From Acidobacteriota bacterium (GTDB taxonomy: Bacteria; Acidobacteriota; Terriglobia; Terriglobales; Acidobacteriaceae), in the NCBI GenBank assembly GCA_003225055.1, contig QIAU01000147.1:1-56919 (forward strand): a DNA stretch of 56,919 nucleotides, given 5' to 3'. Positions 1 to 9,400 of the stretch are shown here, in pieces. A program made the translations under genes and the position numbers. The notes beneath the pieces were generated by a model, which saw only the letters and a program-made list of their open reading frames with translations, was not told where the DNA came from and did not search any database. Numbering within the stretch: the stretch's first letter is position 1; each line of letters starts with the position of its first letter.

Positions 1-498
1 GCCGATATTTATACGTTCTTCTGATTTTCGACATATTGTTGCATGACCGCCAGCGGCGCCCCCCCGACGGTGGACACGAAATAGCTATTCGTCCACAGCG
101 TCGGCAACCGTGATTTCAGGGTGCGAAATTCCTGCCGCAAGCTGTGCGAGGAAACGCCCTTGAGGTGCTTAACCAACCGATGGATACCCAACTGCGGGTC
201 TACTTCTACCAGCACGTGTACGTGGTCGGGCATGATTTCCAAAGCCATGATTTCGGCACGATATTTGTTTGCCACTTGTCTAAGCACCTGTTCGCACCGT
301 TTAGCGACTCGTCCGACCAGCACAGCTCGCCGATACTTAGGTGTCCACACACAATGGTACTTGCTTGAATTGAATAGACCACGTTGTGGTTTGATTTGTA
401 CCCTTCCAGGGCCATACTGATGCTTATACCTAATGAAACAATCTAAGACAAGGCAAAATCACGCCTTATATCCCCAGCCCTAAAGGGCGGGGCTTTAC
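1..498 (-). mobile_element. IS200/IS605-family element, one end plus transposase (partial in window)
   Basis: The stretch holds a Y1 transposase reading frame on the minus strand. An imperfect subterminal hairpin lies at 472-492: GCCCT/AGGGC with a 2-base loop, an A-G mismatch, then three more G-C pairs. It is followed directly by TTTAC at 494-498. Subterminal hairpins next to a TTTAC-like target are characteristic of IS200/IS605 ends, so I place this end of the element near 497. The other end lies outside the window. The element abuts a decayed Crp/Fnr gene whose 3' part is missing exactly here, which suggests insertion into that gene. Confidence 0.7.
9..415 (-). pseudogene. tnpA: IS200-type transposase TnpA, frameshifted by a 5-bp duplication
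   Basis: This is a Y1 (HUH) single-strand transposase. The body, from about 355 down to 9, shows VWTPKYRR, the metal-binding HUH motif in PDHVHVLVE, and the catalytic tyrosine in MQQYVENQ, and it ends normally. The expected N-terminus (GYKSNHNVVYS) is present, starting at the ATG at 413-415, but in another frame. The two frames meet at a tandem duplication of ATTCA on the minus strand (TGAAT twice at 366-375). Removing one copy restores a continuous protein of about 133 residues (VVYSSKYHCVWTPKYRR), the usual length for the family. A shorter product from a GTG near 350 would lack the first beta strand, so the copy is probably inactive. Confidence 0.8.
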
Positions 499-1060
499 GG
501 CGCTTCTCGGTAAAGGAAGTCATGCCCGTCATCTGCATCTGCGCCAGTTCCTCATGAGGAGGCCGATGGGAGCCGGTTTTTGCGTGCCGTTTTGGTTTTG
601 TTCAAGAAGACGGACTAACGTTCGTGCCAACCGTGGCGCGACCGGTTGGGTGGCGAGTTCGTGAGAGCGTTCCTCGAGCATCGGCAAGCGCTCGCTCAAT
701 ATCTGAGAGGAGTTGAATCGAAGGGCGGGATAGAGTTCAAACCGAGCTTGAAACTTCCCTGCCTCCCAAACGAGCTCAATGCCTGGGCGGTTGGCGGCGA
801 GAAGCATACGACATGACCCAGGTTCGCGCCTATAACTTCTCCCGCTTCCTCAGTGCTCAGGGTCACCTCGGCGCCGCCATGGCTCGTCTCGCTGCTCTTC
901 ACTCTCGCTGATCTTCACTCGACAAGAGAGAAGATGACGAGGACAAAGATTAAGATGAAGATGAACTCTAAGCCGATCGCCCTGCCGTAGCGTCGTCCCA
1001 TGCTTCGCAAAATAGCGCTCGTGCGTCAGCGAAACTATCTGGTTGCACTTTGCATTGGCT
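499..1060 (-). pseudogene. Decayed Crp/Fnr-family regulator, paralogue of the gene at 40197-40898
   Basis: Three minus-strand frames together reproduce most of the intact Crp/Fnr regulator found about 40 kb away. The N-terminal piece (about 850-1050) gives IVSLTHERYFAKHG and RQGD, matching IVSIAQERHFAKGE and RQGD. The central piece (529-807) gives PALRFNSSQILSERL, then LEERSHELATQPVAPRLART, then LVRLLEQNQNGT, which is nearly identical to the intact protein. DNA identity is especially high over about 590-690 against 40390-40490. Frameshifts separate the pieces. The recognition helix and C-terminus are missing where the IS200 end begins. It is non-functional. Confidence 0.8.
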
Positions 1061-1063
1061 GCA

Positions 1064-3673
1064 TCAACGCTCCCGCTCGGGAGCCCAACCAAATTCAACG
1101 ATGGCGGTTAAGTTCCGGCGCGAGGAATCGAACAGGATCGGGTAGTGCGAAATATTTTCGAACTGCACCTGATTCTTCAGGTAGAGCCCCGACTTCCAAT
1201 ACTTGTCGTAACGCAGCTGGTAATCCTGCCAGGCTCCTCCACCGGGGATAAAGTCCGCGCTCACGGTGCTATGTTTGTAGGCGAACTGAATCGTCGTCGT
1301 CGGTGATGCCCAATAAGTGAACCACGCCTGGATCGCGCGTCCCATCCGTCCGACGCTATTGCCGATCAGGTTGCCATCGTTGGTGTAACCGTCCCGATAA
1401 GTCTGGTTCCAATAATTCAAGTTCCCATGGTTTGTGCCGCCAAAGTTGAAGAATCCGGGAGATTCAGTCGACACCGCTTCCAGGTGCAGGTCAAGTTTTG
1501 CCATGCCGGGGAAACGCGTGAGATAGATGCCCGGCCGATATGGGTTTTTCCCAGGGTTCTGGATCGGGAGTGGATCGTCGTCAGCATAAAGCTCACCGTA
1601 AAACACTAGATAGTTTCTGAGCTTGGGGACGTGGAAGACCCAGTCCATGGACGTATGCGTGTCGCCAGGCACAGATCCGCCAGCTCTATGTCCAAAGAAA
1701 CTGTCTATGAAATTAGAAAAATTGAAGGCATCGCCACCTCTGCCTCCAAGAGTAACCGTGCGCGCCAATCCCAGCTCAAGGCCAAGCAGAGGTTTGAAAT
1801 TGATCTTCTCGCCGTAGATCGCAGGGTGTCGAATGTAGGAACGCCCCGTGAGGCTGCCTAGAAACAGACTAAGACTCGCCGGGCCTAGGATCGGAAATCG
1901 TAGATCGGAATTTGTGACGCGAACCATTTCTACCGGATCCACATTATTACTCCACAGAGTCGACCCGCCCGGCCCGGGCGCCCATTCCTGGCTCTGCTTG
2001 CCCGCCGCGATCTGCCACCCACCCAGATTGAGAGCGGCATACCCTTCGATTAGATGTGGACGATTGACGGCGGCAAATGGAATCGCGGGCGCCACGGGAA
2101 TCAGATCGCGCGTGGCAAACGCATTGCGCACGGCGTCCGAGAATGCCGGAGCCGAGGCTGCGTGCTGAAACTCTCCACGAACATAAATCGTGAAAGGACC
2201 GGCCGCTGCCCACAGGGAACTGCCAACCTGTTCATTGGTGCCGCGACGGAATGGCCTGCCGTAGTCGTAGGAGAGTGTTTGGCCGAGATGGTAACTATCG
2301 ATCAACGCCGGCCCGCTGACCGATACGCCTCGGGCATAGACGGACTCGACTCTCGCTGTCAGGTTCGATTTGCCGTCGAGTAGTCCACGCTCATACGCGA
2401 ATTCCCGTTCCAGCTGATGCTGAATGTTGGTGATGTCTTCCGGAACATTATCGTCGAGATCCAAGTTCTCTCCCGCCTCGATTACCAGCCTTGCCGTTTT
2501 GATGCGAGTCCAGGGTTTCAAAGCGAGAAACGCGGTCTTGATGTAGTCCAGCGTCGCCAACTTCTCCACCGCCGGATATACCCAGCTGTCGAGCGGCACG
2601 TACGGCGAGCCCATGTGTAGTGGATTCCGAACCGCCTCCCTGTCCTCGGAGTCTTCCGCGACCCTGCCCCATTCGGCTCCGCCGAGCCCGGAATCGTGAT
2701 GAGCGCGATAAATTTGGCGCGCAAAATACCAGCCCAGGGCGCTGCCAATGACAACATCCGAAGCAAAGTGCTGCTTGCCGGTAACTCGCGTGACCGTGAC
2801 CGCGGAGGCAAGGCCGTAGGCGGCCGCCTTCGTCAACATACCCGGATACTCGTGGGCAATAACACTCGCGACCGACCATGCAATCGCGGCGTGTTCGGAA
2901 GGGAAGGATAAGCCGGTTTGAAAGAATTGTCCGTTACCACCCGACTCGAGGGGTCTGGGACGTTGCGTAGCGCCTTTGAGCAGATACGCAACCGCCGTGC
3001 TGTTTAAAGCTGCCTCTCCCGCTAGGAACCCCGCCTCTCGCAGATGTTCGTTTCTCGCTAAGAGCCCCATAAAGTAGGACGCACCTGCGGCCCCGATGAG
3101 CGAAAAGGCGGTGTAGTCGGAAATATTCTTGCTTCGGCTGATCTCGGATGGTTTGTCTGGGACCTGCCGCGAGATCGTGGCGTCGTTGGCCATGACGATT
3201 CCGCTAAAAGCGGCGAAAGGAACAAGCACTTTGGCGTCTTGCCATCGCAGGCGAAGCGGCGCTGTCCAAAACTGCTTTTGGTCGAGCCCAACATGTTTCA
3301 CGAATGGCGATACCAGACGGTTCTCCGGATCCTTTCCAGCGGGCAAGAATTCGGGTTGACTGTCATTCAGTTTCAAACGTCGGAGCAGCGGAATCGAACT
3401 GGCTGTCGATTCCGCCTTCGCGGGAGGCGCGAACGAGGGTTGCTGCGGCCCCCCGATCTGAGCCCTTCCCTGCTGGATTATTGCCAGCAACACCAGCGTG
3501 AAAGAAAGAGTCCCACGACTCGCGGAGCGGCCCAGCCGGAATCTCGCCCTTGATTTCAAAGAGAGCGATTCTCTCCCTCCCAGTGCGCCATAGCTGTTCC
3601 GGATCCCTATTGATTGGAGGCCATAGGTGCTAAGAAACGACATTCGCAATCTGTTCTTGTGGAGGCTCCGCAC
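1064..3673 (-). CDS. PAP2-superfamily phosphatase fused to a Wzi-like capsule-assembly barrel
   Basis: This secreted two-domain protein (up to 869 residues) has a signal-type hydrophobic segment (TLSFTLVLLAIIQQGRAQ) about 55-70 residues in. Residues about 150-325 carry the PAP2 phosphatase signatures: K-x(n)-RP (KGATQRPRP), PSEH in place of PSGH, and TRVTGKQHFASD for the SRxxxxxHxxxD motif. The remaining 500 residues resemble the Wzi outer-membrane capsule-assembly barrel, rich in alternating aromatic strands and ending near GWAPERER. PAP2 enzymes act on lipid pyrophosphates such as undecaprenyl-PP, and Wzi proteins retain capsule at the surface, so the fusion fits the polysaccharide locus next door. 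The start is uncertain: GTG 3673, ATG 3643, or a TTG near 3559 behind a GGGAGGGAGAG run, which would place the signal peptide at the very N-terminus. Confidence 0.8.
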   Translation of the reverse strand: MRSLHKNRLRMSFLSTYGLQSIGIRNSYGALGGRESLSLKSRARFRLGRSASRGTLSFTLVLLAIIQQGRAQIGGPQQPSFAPPAKAESTASSIPLLRRLKLNDSQPEFLPAGKDPENRLVSPFVKHVGLDQKQFWTAPLRLRWQDAKVLVPFAAFSGIVMANDATISRQVPDKPSEISRSKNISDYTAFSLIGAAGASYFMGLLARNEHLREAGFLAGEAALNSTAVAYLLKGATQRPRPLESGGNGQFFQTGLSFPSEHAAIAWSVASVIAHEYPGMLTKAAAYGLASAVTVTRVTGKQHFASDVVIGSALGWYFARQIYRAHHDSGLGGAEWGRVAEDSEDREAVRNPLHMGSPYVPLDSWVYPAVEKLATLDYIKTAFLALKPWTRIKTARLVIEAGENLDLDDNVPEDITNIQHQLEREFAYERGLLDGKSNLTARVESVYARGVSVSGPALIDSYHLGQTLSYDYGRPFRRGTNEQVGSSLWAAAGPFTIYVRGEFQHAASAPAFSDAVRNAFATRDLIPVAPAIPFAAVNRPHLIEGYAALNLGGWQIAAGKQSQEWAPGPGGSTLWSNNVDPVEMVRVTNSDLRFPILGPASLSLFLGSLTGRSYIRHPAIYGEKINFKPLLGLELGLARTVTLGGRGGDAFNFSNFIDSFFGHRAGGSVPGDTHTSMDWVFHVPKLRNYLVFYGELYADDDPLPIQNPGKNPYRPGIYLTRFPGMAKLDLHLEAVSTESPGFFNFGGTNHGNLNYWNQTYRDGYTNDGNLIGNSVGRMGRAIQAWFTYWASPTTTIQFAYKHSTVSADFIPGGGAWQDYQLRYDKYWKSGLYLKNQVQFENISHYPILFDSSRRNLTAIVEFGWAPERER

Positions 3674-4059
3674 CGGCAGCTTTCCGGTGCGCGCGGTCTA
3701 GGGTCACACACTATTATTATTATTATTTTGGTCAGTATATCCCCTGATTTTTCAGCCTTTCAAACAGTCTTGAGAAAACTCCGCAATCGAGAGTACACGG
3801 CAGGGTTCGATTAGTCTGGGTCGACCCGTGGTTTCGCCGGCCTCCGGTTTTGCAGCTTGGGTCTTGCTTGGGGCACCGAGCTGCTTAGATTCAACTCTGA
3901 TTGTCAACGTTGCCGGTGCTTCGAATCGATACGGTAACAAATGCAGAGCCAGTAATCAGAACGGCTTGCCGACGCTTGCCGGAGGCTTCTCTATGCGATA
4001 ATCGACATCAGCGTCATGCTTGAGACTCCCATTTCACCAACGGGATAAGGAGACCATCT
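3670..4059. other. Divergent intergenic region with hairpin and TAT microsatellite
   Basis: The region separates the minus-strand PAP2/Wzi gene from the plus-strand epimerase. It contains a perfect 7-bp hairpin (GCACCGG at 3670-3676, CCGGTGC at 3684-3690) covering the most upstream possible start of the PAP2/Wzi gene. A short TAT triplet repeat (about 3712-3727) follows. A GATAAT box lies near 4000, but without a convincing -35 element. No gene is supported here. Confidence 0.4.
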
Positions 4060-5070
4060 TTGGTTCTGAGTCGACGACGAATTCTGGTTGCTGGTGCTGG
4101 CGGCTTCATAGGACAATATTTAGTTACTCGCCTCAAAGCTGATGGACATTGGGTTCGTGGTGCCGATATACGCCCGCCCACGGCTGGCAAGACCGCCGCC
4201 GACGATTTTCAATTGTTGGACCTTCGTCGCGCGGACGCCTGTCTCCACGCCTGCGAAGGAGGGATTGATTGGGTCTTCCAGTTAGCAGCCGATATGGGCG
4301 GAATTGGTTATATCACTGGCTCCCATGCCGCAATTGCCCGCAACAACACGCTTATCAACGCCCATATGCTCGAAGCTGCCCGACAGCACGACGTCAAGCT
4401 ATTCTTGTTTTCATCGTCAGCCTGCGTCTATGCCCAATCGAAACAGCGGAATTCCGAACCCGCTCCATTGAAGGAAGACGACGCTTACCCGGCCGACCCC
4501 GAAGCGGGCTACGGCTGGGAAAAGCTTTATGCTGAAGAACTCTGTAAGTACTACCGGCAGGACTACGGGCTCGATACTTCCGTCGTGCGCTTTCATAATG
4601 TCTACGGGCCTCTTAGCGATTATGAGGGAGGAAGAGAAAAAGCGCCCGCGGCTATTTGTCGAAAAATTGCCCTGGCAACAGACGGTGGCGAGGTAGAGAT
4701 TTGGGGTGACGGCAACCAGTCCCGCTCATTCCTTTATATCGATGACTGCGTTGAGGGGTTGGTTCGATTGGTCGCGGGGCACGATGAGCGGCCGGTAAAC
4801 CTGGGCAGTTCCGAAAGCCTGACTGTTAATCAACTCACTGATTTAATCGCCAACATTGCGGGAAAACGCATAGTGAAGCGTTACAGCCTGGACAGACCTC
4901 AGGGCGTAAGAGGGCGAAACAGTGACAACTCGCGCCTTCTGAGTTTAGTGGGCTGGCAACCCGCGGTGAGCCTGCGTGAAGGTCTCACGTTAACTTATCG
5001 TTGGATCGAGGCCGAGTTGCGTAAGGCGAATCGACTACCCCGCAGCCAACCGACAGCAGCCGCCCGATGA
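4060..5070 (+). CDS. GDP-mannose 3,5-epimerase-like NAD-dependent epimerase
   Basis: This 336-residue extended short-chain dehydrogenase/epimerase has the Rossmann glycine motif GAGGFIG at residues 12-18. Its catalytic Ser/Tyr/Lys set is SSSACVY and YGWEK (Tyr about 152, Lys about 156). Several stretches match GDP-mannose 3,5-epimerase as known from plants: ADMGGIGYI, the ACVY cysteine, FHNVYGP, GGREKAPAA, QSRSFLYIDDCVEG and GVRGRNSDN. That enzyme makes GDP-L-galactose or GDP-L-gulose from GDP-mannose, so here it probably supplies an L-sugar donor to the exopolysaccharide. The start is TTG 4060, behind AAGGAG at 4047-4052. Other GDP-sugar epimerases are possible, but the GGREKAPAA segment favours this call. 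Confidence 0.85.
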   Translation: MVLSRRRILVAGAGGFIGQYLVTRLKADGHWVRGADIRPPTAGKTAADDFQLLDLRRADACLHACEGGIDWVFQLAADMGGIGYITGSHAAIARNNTLINAHMLEAARQHDVKLFLFSSSACVYAQSKQRNSEPAPLKEDDAYPADPEAGYGWEKLYAEELCKYYRQDYGLDTSVVRFHNVYGPLSDYEGGREKAPAAICRKIALATDGGEVEIWGDGNQSRSFLYIDDCVEGLVRLVAGHDERPVNLGSSESLTVNQLTDLIANIAGKRIVKRYSLDRPQGVRGRNSDNSRLLSLVGWQPAVSLREGLTLTYRWIEAELRKANRLPRSQPTAAAR

Positions 5071-5072
5071 TA

Positions 5073-5130
5073 TGCCATAAACAGGGCGATCGCCCTAAAT
5101 CTGGCCTCCAGATTGCTAAGGTTTATGGCA
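5073..5130. repeat. Nested palindrome, potential three-way-junction structure
   Basis: An outer 10-bp inverted repeat (TGCCATAAAC at 5073-5082, GTTTATGGCA at 5121-5130) encloses two further perfect palindromes. These are AGGGCGATCGCCCT (5083-5096) and AATCTGG-cct-CCAGATT (5098-5114). It lies immediately after the epimerase stop codon. As RNA it would fold into a closed stem with two arms, so it may act as a terminator or processing site, or be a small repetitive palindromic element. There is no T-run, so a classical intrinsic terminator is not supported. Confidence 0.7.
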
Positions 5131-5248
5131 GCCGCTTGGAGACTTTAGTTTAGCGGAAGCGGAACCATTTTAAGTGCGAAAAAAGATTCGTTGCGAGCGC
5201 ACCGGCCTTGGCGCCGAGAGTCCCAATTTACTGCCTCCGGCAAAGCAG

Positions 5249-5785
5249 GTGTTGGCGCAAATAAGGGCGCATTAACCAGTCGGTGAAAATCCGACCAAGG
5301 CCCAAAGGCTTAAGCCTCGTAGCTGGAAGGGAGCCGTGGAGCGAAAGCAATACGGTGAGGCCCTCCGACAACATGCTCAAAAAGGGCATGCGCAACCGAC
5401 TGGGTTCGCAACCGACTGGGTTGCAACCTACAGTGAAGGCGGACGTAGCCTCCTTACCGGTGGCTCTGGGGCTGAGGTTTTCTATAACCAGCGAAAGCAG
5501 GAAGAGCTGACCGAAACGAGTCCGATGCTCCCGTCCTCCCGGCGAGGCATCAGCGGTGACATGGTTGTGGGAAGGAGAATGGGTCAACTGGAGAAGCCCT
5601 CGCTGCCGGGCGAAGAAACTTCGCCGCAGAGGTGTCGGCTATAGCCGTGAGTGGGAAATCGAGGCACCGGCAACCGGTGACGGATCAGCTAGCCCGACTG
5701 TCGATCGGCGTCGAGCAAAACACGCCCGGAGGGAAGGGCCCGGACCGGTAAGTACTCCCATCGTCAAGGGGGAGGCAGAGGGAAA
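5249..5785 (+). mobile_element. Group II intron ribozyme remnant (5' domains)
   Basis: About 540 bases with no sensible coding frame show the short-helix, GAAA-rich texture of a group II intron 5' half. A possible GTGTTG 5' end lies near 5249. Features include GTCGG-tgaaaat-CCGAC, AGCCGTGGAGCGAAAGCAATACGG (resembling the AAAGC...GATACGG segment of Ll.LtrB domain I), a GGTTGTGG segment and a GTACTC-like segment before a purine-rich tract. It runs straight into a decayed maturase reading frame. Domains V and VI were not found downstream, so the 3' half is deleted. I identify this by recalled similarity, not by covariance search. Confidence 0.55.
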
Positions 5786-5998
5786 GTGACAAAAAGCACC
5801 CAGCAGTCTTGAGGATCTCGGGCGACCGATATATCGAACGACGTCTCATCGTACACATCACGAAGTCAAAAACTCTGGAAGAGGCTTACCGGCTTGCCCC
5901 GGGAAACGACGGCACTCCCGCATCGATCGCCGGAGTTTGCAAGCACATCGAGAGCTCGGTGAACTTCCGAGCGCGATGGATCACAAAAATGCGGTAGA
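5786..5998 (+). pseudogene. Truncated group II intron maturase/reverse transcriptase
   Basis: A GTG at 5786 after GGAGG opens VTKSTQQS and then hits a stop. In another frame from 5809, a 62-residue stretch includes TLEEAYRLAPGNDGTPASIAG. This resembles the start of the RT-0 region of intron-encoded proteins (A-Y-R-x-A-x-x-N-x-G-x-P-G). The resemblance stops after about 20 residues and the YADD-containing part is absent. It is best read as the frameshifted and truncated 5' end of the maturase gene of the preceding intron. Confidence 0.45.
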
Positions 5999-6421
5999 CT
6001 GTTCTCAATGCCACAACGCGTTCTTCGCCTCCTCAAAAGGCGTAAATGCTTTGCGGGCGCCGCTCGTCTTGGTTGTTTAGGGCTCTAAGGATGGGCCTCG
6101 TGGGCGGGGTATTTTGGAGTGCAAAGAAACGCCTGGCGATTCGCATTCTCGCAGGCTGCCGTGATCAGCTTGCGGGTCATGCCGACTTCCTGGGTCTTAC
6201 GAAACAGTTGCACCTCGAGATTGTCCAAGTACTATTCGACAGCGCGTGGGGTCCCGTTGCGCACCGACTAGCCCTGCGATCGCTTTCAAGGAACCGGAAA
6301 AACGTTGGCTCGTCTGCAACTCGTTTTTCCCTGACCGCCCCGGCGAGCCTGGCAATCCTTATTCTGACCTTTTCATCTCATTAACACGCCACCGGTTTAG
6401 CCGGCACCAAGGAGTCAGAGT
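5999..6421 (+). other. Leader/intergenic region upstream of the exopolysaccharide operon
   Basis: No gene is supported in these 420 bases. Small open frames lack convincing start signals and family features. The region probably carries the promoter of the downstream operon, but I found no good sigma-70 or sigma-54 match. It ends in a strong ribosome binding site (AAGGAG, about 6409-6414) for the gene at 6422. Confidence 0.35.
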
Positions 6422-9400
6422 ATGTTGCGCATGGGAAAACTGCTAGGACGCTGGTTGCTTTTCGGCTTGATTGGTTTTTCGCTCCCAGTATCTGCGCAGT
6501 CCAACGACAGACAGGCCGTCCCGCGGGAGGATTCCATGCCGTCCCGCACCATTGAAGCCTCCGAACTTGCCAAGGAGAATCTCGATCGCGTGGCGGCCTC
6601 CACAGCTCAAGTCCAGGCGGTTCTTCTGAAGGACCCGGGAATTCTCGTGGAACTGAAGAACTGGATAGCGAAGGAAGCCACTGAGAACGGTCAGGTGGTG
6701 GAGGATTCGGCGCTGACGGATCAGGCGATTTTCGAACGGCTTGATCGCGACATCAAGTTCCGGTCCGTGGCGACTCGTCTGGTGCAACGCTACGGGTACC
6801 TTTTGCCGAGCGCGAATCCAGACTCGGAAATCGCAAAGCAGCAGGACCTCATTTTGAAAGAACGCGTCCGCCGCCTCGTGCAGATTGAGGCACAGGAGGA
6901 TTCCGAGTCGCCGCGACGTCCCAGCATGCCAACGGATGAAGACCAGCGCCCGCAACGCGCGTCAGTGTGTGATCCTCCGGGCGGTAAGGACTGCGGTCAA
7001 TCGACAACAGCGCCGAGCCCGCGTCGCCGGACTACATCTCCCGACGAGACACCCGGAGGCGATCTCACTGTCCCCATTTTCCCGGATCAGCAACTGCCCC
7101 CGGTTGGGTCGATGCGGGTGCTGCGGACGAGTTCTGGAAGGATACCGGGCACCACCGATACGGAATCGGGCTTGGCGACGGGAATCGGTGCGCTCAGCTC
7201 TGGTCAGGCTGGACGGGCGCAGAAAGGCTTGCCCAACGACCTTCAGAGCGCAGCGCGCGCAATGGGTTTCGACAATCTTGGGACCACCCTCGAACCGAAT
7301 CCCTCGGCCGAGACTTTGGCCAGAGAGACCCGAGCACCGATGGCCGCAATGGAACGCAGCATAGCTTCCGAGAGGGATCTGGCGCCCGTCACCATGGTGC
7401 GCAAACAGAGTCCTTACGCCGATATTCCTTCGCTCTACGACCTGTACGTGCAGGCCGCTGCACGAGACAAGGTGCTTGAGCCGTTTGGCCTGGCTTTATT
7501 CCGCAACGGGTCGCTAGCACCGGAAGCGCTTCCGATGGATCTGCCCGTGGGGCCTGACTACGTCCTGGGCCCAGGCGACAGCCTTTCGATTAATCTCTGG
7601 GGCGGAGTAGCCCAGCGAATTTCCCGCGTGGTTGACCGCGAGGGACGTATTGCCCTGCCCGAGGCCGGGCCGTTGCTGGTCAGCGGACGCACGGTTGGTG
7701 CAGTGCAGCAGAGCGTACAGCAATTGATGCGCACCCAGTACCTCAATGTTTTTGCAGATGTGTCCCTCTCGAAACTGAGAACGGTACGGGTCTATGTTGT
7801 GGGCGAGGTAGCCGGGCCCGGCGCTTATGACATCAGCTCCCTATCCACCCCGCTGAATGCATTATTTGCCGCGGGAGGCGTAACTCCGCGTGGTTCGCTG
7901 CGGTCCATAAAGCATTACCGTGGAAATCAGCTGATCGAGGAAGTGGACGGATACAACTTGCTGCTCCGAGGTGTGCGAGGGGATATGGCGCGCCTTGAGA
8001 ACGGCGATTCTCTAATAGTGCCCCCGATCGAAGCGCAGGTGACGATCAGCGGCATGGTCCGCCGTCCGGCGATCTATGAATTGCACGGGGAGACATCGCT
8101 GTTGGATGTTCTCGATCTGGCGGGCGGAGTTCTCCCGGCGGCTGCCCTCCGGCACATCGAAGTTCAGCGCCTGGAGGCCCATGAGAAGCACACCATGCTC
8201 GGTCTAGACCTGCCAGCGGGAACTGACGCCAGTCAAGTACCGAAGCAGCTTAGCGCCTTCAAGATTCAGGGCGGTGATGAGATCCATATTTTTCCGATCA
8301 GCCCCTACAATGAGAATGCCGTCTATCTCGAAGGTCATGTGACACGGCCGGGCCGCTATTCCTATAAGACCGGCATGAAGCTGACTGATTTGATCGCCAC
8401 CTACGACGATCTGCTGCCCGAACCTGCTGCCCATTACGGCGAGATCATCCGGCTTAACCCGCCCGACTTTCGTCCCAGTGTGGAAAGCTTCGACCTGTCC
8501 CGAGGGTTAGCCAATCCGGCAGAGGCGCCCCAGCTGCGGCCGCTGGATACAGTTCGCATCTTCAGCAAATATGATTTCGAGCAGGCCCCCTCGGTATGGA
8601 TTGGCGGAGACGTGCGTGCGCCCGGGAGTTACCGCACTTCCGGCCAGATCCGCCTTCGCGACGCCATTTATCTGGCCGGGGGTGTATCTCCCGACGCCGC
8701 GCTCGAGTCTACTCAGCTGTTTCGTAACCAGAGCGATGGAACCTTAAAGATTCTGAGTGTCAATCTCAGGGCAGCCTTGGCGGGCAGTCCGGCGGACAAC
8801 ATTGTGCTCGAACCGCGCGACAGAATTCTGGTGCATAGAAACCTAGCCACGGTGGATCCGCCGACAGTCGACGTGAGGGGCGAAGTGGCTAAGCCCGGCC
8901 GCTACCTGCTTACCACCAACATGCACGTTGCCGATCTTGTCCAGGTTGCTGGCGGTCTCAAACGCAGCGCCGACCCGGAGACCGCAGACCTCATGCAGTA
9001 TTCGGAGAGTGGCGCGGGCAAGCGCGCCAGCGAGGACCGGCTCATCAGTCTCGCGGCTGCTACCAGCAGCGATTCAGATGCCAACGTGGCCCTGCAGCCT
9101 GGCGACGTGCTCACGATCCGGCAACGTCCGGGGTGGAAGGACATCGGGGCATCGGTCACAGTGCGGGGAGAGGTTCAGCATCCCGGTTCCTATGGTATTG
9201 GGTCCGGTGAGCGGCTCAGCTCAGTAATCTTGCGCGCCGGCGGATTCAGGGCGGAAGCGTATGCCCATGGCGCGATCCTGATGCGCCACGAAGTTCGGGA
9301 CCGGGAGATGCAATCGCATGCGGAACTGATCCAGCGGATCAAGCTCGAGCAAGCGAGCCTGAAGGTGCTGCCGGAGAACGACACGGATCAGAAAAACATG

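Noticed and set aside
3712-3727. TAT repeat as a phase-variation tract
   Set aside because: It is short, triplet-based and intergenic, without clear promoter spacing.
5250-5790. rRNA-like or other structured housekeeping RNA
   Set aside because: No rRNA signature, and the run into a maturase-like fragment favours a group II intron.
6340-6420. Sigma-54 promoter before the export gene
   Set aside because: TGGCA is present, but the spacing to a GC element does not fit.
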